Origin: Podarcis raffonei
Taxonomy: Eukaryota; Chordata; Lepidosauria; Squamata; Lacertidae
DNA length: 64,000 nucleotides
Assembly (NCBI RefSeq): GCF_027172205.1
Contig: NC_070614.1
Coordinates: 41,283,001-41,347,000 of the forward strand
Reading direction: 5' to 3'
The notes under the pieces were generated by a model. It saw nothing but the letters and a program-made list of their open reading frames with translations. It searched no databases and was not told the DNA's origin. Both the position numbers and the translations under genes were made by a program. Below are positions 34,501 to 42,540 of the stretch, one piece after another (within the stretch, counting starts at the first letter, position 1; each line of letters starts with the position of its first letter).

Positions 34501-36406
34501 TACCAAACTTAAAACCATGGAGAGACCTGGTCTGAACAAAGACATTGGATTCTTATCTCATTATACATGACAAAGCCATTTTTCACCTTCTCACCCCTTG
34601 CTTTTTCCTGTAAGACCTATTGCAGTCGTTAAGAGTCGTCAACAGGCTCATCACAGCTATCTGCCAATCACCCATTCCCACCACCCTTCTGAGTAATACC
34701 CCTCCCCACCTTCTCACTATATAGAGGGATCTGGCAACTTCTGTTTCAAGTGTATCTGAAGAAGTGTGCATGCACACAAAAGCTCATACCAAGAACTAAC
34801 TTAGTTGGTCTTTAAGGTGCTACTGGAAGGAAAAATTTTTTTTTGTTTTGCCAATATTTGGAGGGACTACTGGTCCACAGAAACATGTGCCACAACAAAA
34901 GCTCTGGCCTTCAAAATGCCACAAGACTCTTTAGGGTTGTTTGCAGATCTGTTTGGAAGAAGAAGAGGCGGGAGGGATTTGAGGTCTTTCTCCAAATCAA
35001 CATCCGTTCTCCAGCTGGTGGCTTAGTTTTTTAGCTCAGCGGCAAGTCAGCACTCCGGAATCTGTCTTCTCTTGCAAGGATCGGGCCCTGTTCCTACATG
35101 CTCACTGCAGCTGAACAACAGCCGCACAGAAAGGCCACTAGGCTGAAACCACCTCAAGCTGTCCACCCTATTTTGGAAAGGATAAGCGAGGATGAGAGAG
35201 AGAAAGAGGAATCTACCATAATGGGGGGACCACACCTAACTTCTCTGCTCCAACTCCTATGCCAGTCCTCAAGTGTCCTGCATGGAACCGCTCTGGAAAG
35301 ACCTGATCCTGTTTTACAAAGAGAGTAGATTTTGGTCAAAACTCCTGGGCTCTTTTCATAACTCTGGGAAGCAACTCACTCCTTGAACCACAAGCCAGGG
35401 AGTCAGACAGGAGATCAAAGTCTGCAATAGTTAGTGTACTAGGATTATCTGGGACAAGGGAAGCAATGGCCAGTGGTTAGTGCAGTGAGATGTCCAGGTT
35501 CTCCTTGGAGGAGAAAACCGTAAACAGGCTTAGCAGGGTGTGAAAAGGCTTAGCAGGGTGTGAAAAGGAAGCAGGGCCCTAAGTTCTTTAGAAAGTGAGC
35601 ACAGTGCCTAGTGGTTACATCCCTGGAACAAGAGCTGTTGCTTCTATGTTCTCTGGGCAATGTGAGGGATGCACCCAGTTAGGAAGCATTGTATGGCCAG
35701 GAGATCAGCAGGTCTGGGTTATTTCTTGGCTGGAGTGGGGTGGAGTGGGGAAGCACAGTTACAACAGAGTTTCCCAAACCTGGGTCTCCAGCTGTTTGGG
35801 GGACTACAATTCCCATCATCCCTGACCATAGGTCCTGCTGACTAGGGGTGGTGGGACTCATAGTCCAAAAACAGCCACGTTTGGGGTTAGAATCACATCA
35901 GTGTAGAGTTGGAAGGGAACCCCCAGGGTCATCTAGTCCAACCCGCGCCAAGGAATGTCAGTGTAGCCTTAGCTAACCTGGCGCCCTCCATGCGCTCTGG
36001 ACTGCGGCTCCCACCAGCCCTGGACGGACGGGCGCTGCTAGACCAAAACCTCGTGTGTGTAGGAGGAGGTCGCCCGGGGGGCCTGGCGGAGGCTGGGCGG
36101 GATCCCCCCGGTCGGGCTCCATCCTTCCCAAACCGTGGGGTCTCTCCTTACCATGGCGAAGCCGGAGAGCAGCGCCGAGGTGCGGCTGGACGCCTTGAGC
36201 TTGGCCCGGCTGAGGTAGAGGCGGCGCCAGTTGAGCGCATGCAGCGAGTGCTGGTTGGCGCTCATGAGCTCCAGGTAGCTCCGACGGACGAACTCGCGGT
36301 ACGTGGCCGAGACGCCCAGAGTCTCCGAGGCCTCGGGGTTCAACGGCTCCCGCTCGCCGTCCGCCCCGTCGCCGTCCGCCCCCTCGGAGCCGCCGGCCGC
36401 CTTCAT
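23300..36406 (-). CDS. ORAI3: ORAI3, store-operated calcium channel subunit (2 coding exons, complete)
   Basis: Pore subunit of the calcium-release-activated channel in the plasma membrane, opened by STIM proteins after endoplasmic-reticulum calcium depletion. Coding exons 36152-36406 (85 residues) and 23300-23890 (196 residues) join in phase 0 to give 281 residues. Four membrane spans lie near residues 72-92, 103-124, 157-180 and 223-246. E90 in AMVEVQL corresponds to the ORAI1 selectivity glutamate E106, R75 to R91 and E173 to E190. A cytosolic coiled coil ([13 protein letters not shown]) ends the protein. The N-terminus ([26 protein letters not shown]) is ORAI3-like, not ORAI1-like, and the FBXL19-SETD1A neighbours give the ORAI3 locus. 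The TM3 cysteine C178 and the sequon N205-A-T are ORAI1-like features. ORAI1 is the alternative, which I consider unlikely. Confidence 0.93.
23978..24036. repeat. Unnamed interspersed repeat, copy 2
   Basis: GTGTTAGAAACTCAGATATA through AAATGGCACCTTAAA, a diverged copy of the start of the repeat at 4096. Confidence 0.5.
24108..24810 (+). mobile_element. L2-type LINE 3' end (second subfamily)
   Basis: About 700 bp with the pattern [20 protein letters not shown], the L2 hallmark [20 protein letters not shown] and then a variable region and a GGGCGGTATATAAAT-type tail. Broken by frame loss and 5'-truncated. The copy at 51.24 kb is the same subfamily. Confidence 0.85.
25590..25790 (+). mobile_element. 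Sauria SINE
   Basis: Head GAGCCAGTGTGGTGTAGCAG with the B-box-like GAATTCAAATCCCC, then GGGAGCGTTGTGAGGAAAC and CTTCTGGGAGGAAAGGCAGA. Full order of a Sauria SINE, diverged. Confidence 0.75.
27117..27360. mobile_element. Tigger-like MITE, third subfamily
   Basis: Ends CAGTCGTACCTTGGAAG and a matching inverted CCGACTG with TA on both sides; interior contains repeated CGTTCGAC and CAATCAGAAGCC blocks in inverted order. Confidence 0.7.
27365..27445. repeat. Composite microsatellite C-run, (AT)n, (GATA)n
   Basis: A C-run at 27365-27375, about 23 AT units at 27379-27424, then five GATA-type units, directly next to the end of a Tigger-like MITE. Confidence 0.95.
27790..27897. mobile_element. Palindromic MITE copy
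   Basis: GGATAGCCAACATGGCAACC at left and CCATGGGCTACCCCTG at right are diverged inverted ends; GGGTATTGTAGTCCAAC in the right arm. Confidence 0.55.
27950..28005 (-). mobile_element. SINE head fragment (Sauria type, minus)
   Basis: On the minus strand it reads GTGTGGTGTAGTGGTTAGAG, the canonical Sauria SINE head. Confidence 0.5.
28800..28910 (-). mobile_element. tRNA-derived SINE fragment (minus)
   Basis: On the minus strand GTGGCTAAGATGCCTGGGC and GAGTTCGAATCTCGCC resemble tRNA A and B boxes. Family not assigned. Confidence 0.45.
29708..29880 (+). mobile_element. tRNA-derived SINE
   Basis: Head GCAGCTCAGTGGTAGAGCAT and GGGTTCGATCCCTGG are clear A- and B-box-like promoter sequences; body GCTGCCAGTCAGTGTAGACA; tail CATAAGGAAGCTCCC. 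A fragment of the same family is at 60.95 kb. Confidence 0.75.
30040..30440 (+). mobile_element. L2-type LINE 3' end with expanded microsatellite
   Basis: GAAGGAGCGTCTCCACCCCC, CGGTAGTGGCACCCACCCTG and CCAGATGGGTGGGGTATG. The tail has expanded into about eleven TATG units (30374-30417) followed by (ATT)n. Confidence 0.85.
30374..30451. repeat. (TATG)n and (ATT)n microsatellites
   Basis: About eleven perfect TATG units, then about ten ATT units, growing out of the L2 tail. Confidence 0.97.
31547..31571. repeat. (AC)n microsatellite
   Basis: About 12 AC units. Confidence 0.93.
32795..32950 (+). mobile_element. Sauria SINE, 5'-truncated
   Basis: GGTTCAATTCCCCACTCAG, CACCTCACAGGGTTGTTGTG and CTCTTGGAAGAAAATGTGGG in Sauria order. 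Confidence 0.7.
32979..33076. mobile_element. Short Tigger-like MITE
   Basis: 98 bp with ends TAGTGGTATCTCGGTTTTTGAA / CGAAAACCGAGCTACCACTG, flanked by TA on both sides. Near-palindromic. Confidence 0.8.
33806..34850 (+). mobile_element. Penelope-like element, truncated, with GIY-YIG endonuclease part
   Basis: A 1045-bp insertion bounded by a perfect 13-bp duplication (CCAATATTTGGAG at 33793-33805 and 34851-34863). Its ends are inverted copies of about 120 bp (33838-33959 and 34730-34850). Between them a plus-strand reading frame (33902-34570) encodes a Cys/His-rich linker ([13 protein letters not shown]) and a GIY-YIG-type nuclease ([15 protein letters not shown] ... INGHKSDI ... EHFNLPGHS), the C-terminal domain of Penelope-like retroelements. 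The reverse-transcriptase part is absent, so this is a truncated, immobile fossil. It lies in the ORAI3 intron. The family is certain; the lineage (Neptune/Poseidon type) is a guess. Confidence 0.9.
35528..35567. repeat. 20-bp tandem duplication
   Basis: GCTTAGCAGGGTGTGAAAAG occurs twice in direct tandem. Confidence 0.9.
35765..35888. mobile_element. Palindromic MITE copy
   Basis: Left end CAGAGTTTCCCAAACCTGGG with ACTACAATTCCCATCATCC; the right arm GGGACTCATAGTCC is diverged and the right terminus eroded. Confidence 0.65.
35895..35946 (-). mobile_element. CR1 LINE 3' terminal scrap
   Basis: GAGTTGGAAGGGAACCCCC and GGTCATCTAGTCCAACCC, the typical CR1 3' end in antisense orientation. Confidence 0.7.
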
Positions 36407-37300
36407 CAGTCCCGGAGGAGGAGGGCAGCGGGGCCGGGAGCGGCGCGGAGGGACAAGCGGCAGCAGCAGCAACGCCGGGCGAGGGGGCAGAAGTTGGGGG
36501 GCTGGAAGGGGCGGGCAAACTCCGGGAGCTGCGAGGAGGGAATAGAGGGGGCGCAAATAGGGATGGGGGGGCGAAACCCCCGGAGGAGATGGGATAAGCG
36601 GGGAGAAAGTAGCCGCCAGGTGTTTAGCCGGTCATAGGTTGGAGGGGGCGCCCGGAGAGGAAAGTGTTGTGGGGGAGGCGCCCTCCTCAAATTGGGGAGA
36701 GGGGGCAGCGGAAAGTGGGGGCGCGGCGAGACCCGCCAAGATCAAAAGGAGGAGGCTGGGTGGGAAGGAGGGCAGAAAAGAGGGGCGTCGAGGGGCGTCG
36801 GGGAGCAGAGGAGGGGAAGCCGCGTTGGCGGGAGAGCGCGGGGATCCGACGCCGCGCCGGGGCGAAGAAAGTTGCGATTCGCTCGGGCGACGGGGCTGGG
36901 CGAGAGAAGGCGGGCGGGCGGGAGGGAGGGAAGGAGGGCGGGGAGAGAGAGGGAGGGAGGCAGAAAGAGAAACAGAGGAGTTTGCTCTGGCCGCGGGCGG
37001 CGTTTAAAGGGGAAGTAGCGACGCGGCAAAGATCCGTTTCCTTTTCGCGAACGAGGCTCCCGCCGCCGCCGCCGCCGCCTCGATTTTACCCTCCCAACAG
37101 CCCTGCGAGGTAGGAGAACCGCGGTGAGACTCAGTATTGCGAAGCGGAGCCTGGTCTGCAGGAAGCGGGACCGTCCGGGGCGGAGATGGTCACGGCGCAG
37201 GCCCTTTGCAGGATTACTCAGAAGTAAGCCCCTTGGAGCTTCGTGCAACGCGCTTCTCTGAAGGGGCAGGCGGGGAGTAAAAGGGATCCAGGGAACCTGC
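35980..37300 (-). promoter_or_regulatory. ORAI3: CpG island, ORAI3 promoter and exon 1
   Basis: Strongly GC- and CpG-rich block covering ORAI3 exon 1 and about 0.9 kb upstream, with purine-rich plus-strand runs (36.6-37.0 kb), GGGCGG boxes and a (CCG)n tract near 37063-37079. The start site cannot be placed. Open frames on the plus strand here are low-complexity and not convincing genes. Confidence 0.75.
36152..36406 (-). CDS. ORAI3: ORAI3 exon 1 (start codon)
   Basis: ATG at 36406-36404, donor GCC ATG|GTAAGG after 36152. It encodes 85 residues ending LSGFAM, exactly the intron position inside TM1 used by vertebrate ORAI genes ([14 protein letters not shown]). M48 aligns with the internal start M64 of human ORAI1. 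Upstream sequence stays open without another in-frame ATG nearby, so this start is chosen by similarity to ORAI3. Confidence 0.92.
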
Positions 37301-37589
37301 TCAAGCCGGGATCCACAGGCAGACAATCCGCTCCCAAAAACCTTCCTTTTTTCTCAACATGTCTTTGGAGATCGGCCGCGTCTGTATTGGAACTTAAAAA
37401 TGCGTTTTAAGATCTATTATTACTTGTTGTTTGCCACCTTGGGCCCCTTTGGGAAGAAGGTTGCGATATGAACATAATAAACCAGGGAAAGAATGAAAGA
37501 AAAGAGTTTTCTGATTCAGAATATGAGAGTACAACCTTTGGCCGATTAATATTCTACTACAGCATGTTAAATGTGTTTGGGTGGGTTAT

Positions 37590-37990
37590 TGTTTTGTTGT
37601 TTCTGTTTTAACTGTTCGTGCTTTTATCTTGTATTTTTTTATCTCGTGAACTGCCCTGAGATCTTTCTGTTAATCAGTTTCATTAAGAGTTTTCAACGTG
37701 CGATACAATAAAAACCAAACTAAATAAGATTAAAATTAAAAATACAGAAGAAGAAAAATAAATGAGGGAATGAGGAAAAAAAGATAGGAGAAAAAAAGAG
37801 AATAAAAAAGAGAGATAATATAATAAAGCACAAAGTTGTGTACCTCCATTATATTTTAATTTTCAATCCACGTGCAGAGAAGTGACTCTCGCCAAGAGCT
37901 TCGCTTCTTCATCTTCACACCCTGAGAAAAACCACTCAGACCCACCCTGAGATCTTTTAATGAAGGGCAGTATATAAATCTAACAAATAA
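37590..37990 (+). mobile_element. L2-type tail split by a later insertion
   Basis: GTGAACTGCCCTGAGATCTTT (to 37666) resumes at CCCTGAGATCTTTTAATG and ends GGGCAGTATATAAATC. The 13-bp sequence CCCTGAGATCTTT occurs at both junctions (37654-37666, 37945-37957), so 37667-37944 is an insertion with target-site duplication. Confidence 0.75.
37667..37944. mobile_element. 278-bp unidentified insertion
   Basis: A-rich DNA without inverted ends, ending CACTCAGACCCA, bounded by the 13-bp duplication. The TSD length and lack of TIR suggest retroposition; the family is unknown to me. Confidence 0.6.
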
Positions 37991-38019
37991 TAATAAAAGC
38001 ACCTGATGTATATGAGCAG

Positions 38020-38290
38020 CCTGGATAGCCCAGATGGCTAGAGTGCTGAGGTTGCAGGTTTGATCCCCGGATGGGACAGCTGCCTATTCCTGCATAGGGT
38101 TGCATTAGGTCAGGCATAGGCAAATTCAGCCCTCCAGATGTTTTGGGACTACAATTCCCATCATCCCTGACCACTGGTCCTGTTAGCTAGGGATGATGGG
38201 AGTTGTAGTCCCAAAACATCTAGAGTGCCGAGTTTGTTTATGCCTGCATTAGTGGATCCTCAGGGTCCCATCCAAGTCTGATTCTATGGA
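38020..38290 (+). mobile_element. tRNA-Ile-derived SINE with CR1-like tail, interrupted
   Basis: Head GATGGCTAGAGTGCTGAGG then GGTTGCAGGTTTGATCCCC; after the MITE at 38111-38246 it resumes with GGATCCTCAGGGTCCCATCC and ends TCTGATTCTATGG, the CR1-type terminus. Confidence 0.75.
38111..38246. mobile_element. Palindromic hAT-like MITE inside a SINE
   Basis: 136 bp, ends CAGGCATAGGCAAA / TTTGTTTATGCCTG, almost a perfect hairpin, with ACTACAATTCCCATCATCC and its inverse. Flanks CATTAGGT / CATTAGTG agree at 6 of 8. Confidence 0.85.
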
Positions 38291-38733
38291 GGACTCTCCT
38301 TGGCTCCACCAGAAAAGGCACGTCAGATGAAACCAGTTCTCTGGGAGGGGAAGCATTAAACAGAGACTTGAGCAGGAGGCTGGCTTCTCATTTAGGGCAG
38401 AGGTTTGGTCAACATACAACACATACGTGAGGCGACACAGCAGTGCCACACCAGCAAGACAGGGCATGTTTGGTTTTTATCACTGTGCCAAAAAAAAAAA
38501 TCATTATAAATAACATGCCTTATATTTACATTTGAGCAGGTGAACCTGACCTGAACTGGATGGTCAAGTGTGCTTGAAGGAGTTGCTGAACATTAACTGG
38601 CCTGGAAGAACTTCATTTGTAGCTGAACCTTAAACAGGAACTGAACCAAATCTTTTCATGATTTGACTCACTTGCTGAGGAATGGCTGCCAGTCAAAATA
38701 TTTGAGGGCACCAGGCTGGGAAAAACTGGCATA

Positions 38734-38959
38734 CAGTGGTACCCCAGGTTAAGTACTTAATTTGTTCCGGAGGTCCGTACTTAACCTGAAACTGTTCTTA
38801 ACCTGAAGCACCACTTTAACTAATGGGGCCTCATGCTGCCGCCGCGCCACCAGAGCACAATTTCTGTTCTCATCCTGAAGCAAAGTTCTTAAACCGAGGT
38901 GATATTTGTGGGTTAGCAGAGTCTGTAACCTGAAGCGTATGTAACCTGAGGTACCACTG
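38734..38959. mobile_element. Tigger-like MITE
   Basis: Ends CAGTGGTACCCCAGG / CCTGAGGTACCACTG with TA on both sides. Same subfamily as 19000-19220. Confidence 0.85.
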
Positions 38960-39926
38960 TATAGGAGTTCAGCCTTAAACTTAACCGTTTTTCCATATTT
39001 TGGGGTGGCCCGTTGGCTGTGTTACAAACACTGTGTTTGTCACCCAAATGCCGAGCAAAATATTTGCTCTGAAACAGGTACACCGAAACGTTAAGCTATT
39101 GCTTTTAATGTCACAGGGACAGACCATTGGTTTTTTATTATGAGCATTGTACTTTTATGGCAGTACAATGTCATATTTATACATTACCCAGATAATTTCC
39201 TATGATTAGATTAGCATTTGAGTCAATGTTTGTACGCTTGTTGTACATGTGGTTTTAAAAAACAATAATTACCCTGATTTTTATACCTAAGCACACAGAG
39301 ATTGCTATTGGGATAAATTTATTATTTTCTCTGTCTGTTTGTCAACCATCCCCACTCCCAGCACTGCTGTCCCAATTAAAAATCAGAGTTGCCAACTTTT
39401 GCTTTAAAGTCGCATTGTTTGGTCTTAAAACCGAGAGATCTGACCACAGATGTGCTGCGTCAGGCCTGCTGCAAGCCGGCAAGGCTGACCTGCGGCCAGT
39501 CACAAGACTCCCTCATGCGCAGTCACTTCAGATGGGGCACAAAGCAGGTGGAAAGGGCAAGGGGGTCAGTTAGGAGATGCTGCAAAGGCGCGCTCTACAT
39601 CTTCGCCCCACAGCGAAGGGAGGGTGTGGGGCGGAAGGAGATGGCAAAATCCTGAGACAATTGAATGGACTGCATCCCATCAAGGGGAAGTTGGGCAGTG
39701 CTATTTCTACTAGATATGGAGACCAAACCACTGGCCAGACTTTTCCTGGGGACCGCCAGATGAGCTGGCCACATACAGCGGCAGCTTCATCAGAATATTT
39801 TCTCCACCCATGAGGCTGCATGCACGCCATTGCATTTAAAGTAACGGGAACTGTAATTTACATCTCATGGAGCTATAATTTTCAACACCCTTACAAGCAG
39901 CCAAGGAAAACTTAATTTTACAAATA

Positions 39927-40366
39927 CAGTGGTACCTTGGTTCTCAAACACCTTGGTACTCAAAAGACTTGGAACCCGATTTGCAAACTTATTTTGGAAG
40001 CTGAACATGTTCCGTTTTGAGTGCCACACTTCTGTTTTGAGTGTTACGCTGAGGTCTATCTCTTTTTGCTATTTATTTTGCGTTTTTGTTTTTGCGGCTC
40101 TTTCTGTTTTGTATTTGTGATTGTGTGGATCCCAGTTCAGCTACCCATGGATTGATTGTGCGACTGCAGTACACTGTTTATTGCTTTCATTTTATGGATC
40201 AATGGTCTCGTTAGACAGTAAAATTCATGTTAAATTACTGTTTTAGGGATTGTTTTTTAGTCTGGAACAGATTAATCCATTTTGCATTACTTTCTATGGG
40301 AAAGCACGCTTTGGTTTTGGAACAGACTTCTGGAACGGATTAAGTTTGAGAACCAAGGTACCACTG
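39927..40366. mobile_element. Tigger-like MITE, 440-bp subfamily
   Basis: Ends CAGTGGTACCTTGGTTCTCAA / GAGAACCAAGGTACCACTG, inverted and flanked by TA on both sides. The longer interior has no transposase reading frame. Confidence 0.85.
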
Positions 40367-42488
40367 TAATAAAAGAGAAAAAACTGAAAGGGGAAGAAAT
40401 GTGGAACGGAATGAGATCCATCGAGGGCGTTACAGACAAAACCCCTTGAAGGGAAGGGATATTGAGCAGCGAGAGGATTCAAACCAGTGGAAGGAGGGAA
40501 TCGAATGTGGGGAAATCGGCCCTGTGTACCACTGCCCAGCAGTGGTTGAAAGCCGGAACTGCAGGGAATTCAGTGGAGAAAAGGAATCTCTTTTCATCAA
40601 TAACCTTAGAGCAGGTCAGGTGAAGAAGGTACCTGGCTAAAAGCTTCCAGGTCAGAACAAAGAAACTTGAGGTTACCGTCAGACCATCTTCACACACCTA
40701 GTCTTGTGCCCTGGATTATGTCTGTGGTAGGGCTGCCGTATTTCCGCCTCAACCTCCAACAACTTTCAGGATGTCCTGGTTTTTTACTTTTTGAAATATG
40801 GCAACCCTAGCTATGGAGACCTGAGGGGGCTAAAAAATAATCAAGAAAGATGGAGCGAAACCCTGGTCCCGTCAGGCTCACACACAACTTACTTTCTCCT
40901 TCCTATTTATCAAAAGTATTGGGGATTGAAACCGGGTCTTCAGGAGTGTTTGCAGTTCCTTCTCCTTTTGTGCCAGCCATAACGTTCAAACCTTGTTCTC
41001 AACCATAACCAGTGGCTTCCCCCTTCAACTGTGTAACAAACTGTTTTGGAAACAGAGGGGTTTCAAACACAGCATTTGCGATAAGACTTGGGGGTGGGTG
41101 GAAGAAGTTAGCTGGCCTACAAGATTAAAAAGGAATCATTTCATTAGGATTTTCCTTTTGGGATCCTGATCATCTGTTTGGGCCGTATGCTTAAATATTT
41201 TATTTATGTATGTGAGTGATTCAATGACAAAATAAAGCCTGTCTGCAAAATAAACACATGTTTTATAGGTTTGATATACCTATGCACCATAGGTTTATAC
41301 AGGAATTTCTCGACCAGAGACTCCTGTTTCAATAAAACAAATGGTATTGCTTTATTGTGTATTTTAAAGATGTTTCTATGTTTTTATAGCGGGTTTTTAT
41401 ACCGGGTTGAAGCCTGTTTTCACATTAAGTGGTATATAAATCAATTGATTACATAAATAACAAGAACTGGTGTGGTTTGGCGGCTACAGCAACCTTTATC
41501 AACCTGCTGCCCTTCAGATGTATTGGCCTGCAATTCCCAAAGGCCCTGGCCAGCACTGGGTTCGAATGCTGGATCCAAGCTCAAATCTCTACTTAACCAT
41601 GAAGATCAGTGGGTGATCTTGGGAAATTTAAACTACCTGTGAACACAAAGTACACTTCCCGCCCCCGGAAGCTGCCCATTGCATCTTTCAATAGGTCACA
41701 GTCCGAACTGTGCACCCTCCCCCTTTGAAACATCCCAAGGGACTAAACCAGAGCAGAATCACCCTCAGTGTGGAGAGACCAGACAGAATTAGGATTCATC
41801 TACTAAGGGAAAAGAAACAATGAGGAGCATCTTGGGTGCCTTTTCGAGCCTCTCTGTGCCATACTACACATGCAGGAAGAGAGAGGTGGTCGGATGGACT
41901 GAACCACTGTTTTTCTAATGTTCCTTGCATTAAATCAATCCCTGCAAGTAAAGAACTAGCATCTCAGGAAGGGAGCTCCTTTCCCTGCCAGTTTTTCCAC
42001 TTGCAGAGAATTCTTTTTTTAAAAAAATGAGTGCATTCAGAATTGCTGCCTTCGAACTCCTGTCTCACCTTGTACAGACTTTCTACCACCTAATTTTGCT
42101 GCAGGTATAGAGACAAAGGCCTGTTGACCATCAGGCAGGGGCACATCCAGAACAGCGATTCACACAGAAACACAACAGGTGAGCTCATCCGAAGTTCGCA
42201 GTCACATACTCTAAAATGAAATAGTTTCTGATTCAAAGCTGAAAGGTGCCGCCAGTTTCAGTCCTGGAAAATGGCATCTCGAGGTGTCAGATACGCATCC
42301 ATCTATTAAGACACTGTACAATGCAAATCCCCTTCTCTCCACTGACAAACACACACCCCTCCAAAAAAAACCAGAACACTCGGCTATCGGACCAACACAA
42401 AATAAAAACAAATTAAAACCTTTAAAAAAAACAAAAGGAGAGTTTATAAAAAAATATTTCCAGAAACCATAAAACAGAACCCAATGAA

Positions 42489-42508
42489 AATAATAATAAT
42501 AATAATAA
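42489..42508. repeat. (ATA)n microsatellite
   Basis: Short perfect run of about six ATA units. Confidence 0.85.
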
Positions 42509-42534
42509 AAATTAATTAAAAACCCCAACATTTT

Positions 42535-42540
42535 TTTATT
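42535..42540 (-). terminator. Candidate distal FBXL19 polyadenylation signal
   Basis: AATAAA on the minus strand at the lower end of the G-rich (plus-strand) block. Another AATAAA lies at 43588-43593. The sequence cannot decide which is used. Confidence 0.3.

Larger units (their letters stand above)
23891..36151 (-). other. ORAI3: ORAI3 intron (12.3 kb)
   Basis: Single intron, GT-AG, phase 0. It holds L2 copies (24108-24810, 30040-30440), SINEs (25590-25790, 29708-29880, 32795-32950, fragments near 27.95 and 28.8 kb), Tigger-like MITEs (27117-27360, 32979-33076), composite microsatellites and the Penelope-like insertion. No further exon is supported. Confidence 0.85.
37301..42534. other. Intergenic region between ORAI3 promoter and FBXL19 3' end
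   Basis: No gene is supportable. It contains an L2 tail split by a 278-bp insertion (37590-37990), a tRNA-Ile-derived SINE carrying a MITE (38020-38290), two Tigger-like MITEs (38734-38959, 39927-40366) and a possible L2-like tail near 41.4 kb. Confidence 0.75.

Noticed and set aside
35909-37113. Plus-strand open frames over ORAI3 exon 1 and promoter
   Set aside because: Low-complexity Gly/Arg-rich shadows of a CpG island; one is the exact antisense of ORAI3 exon 1.
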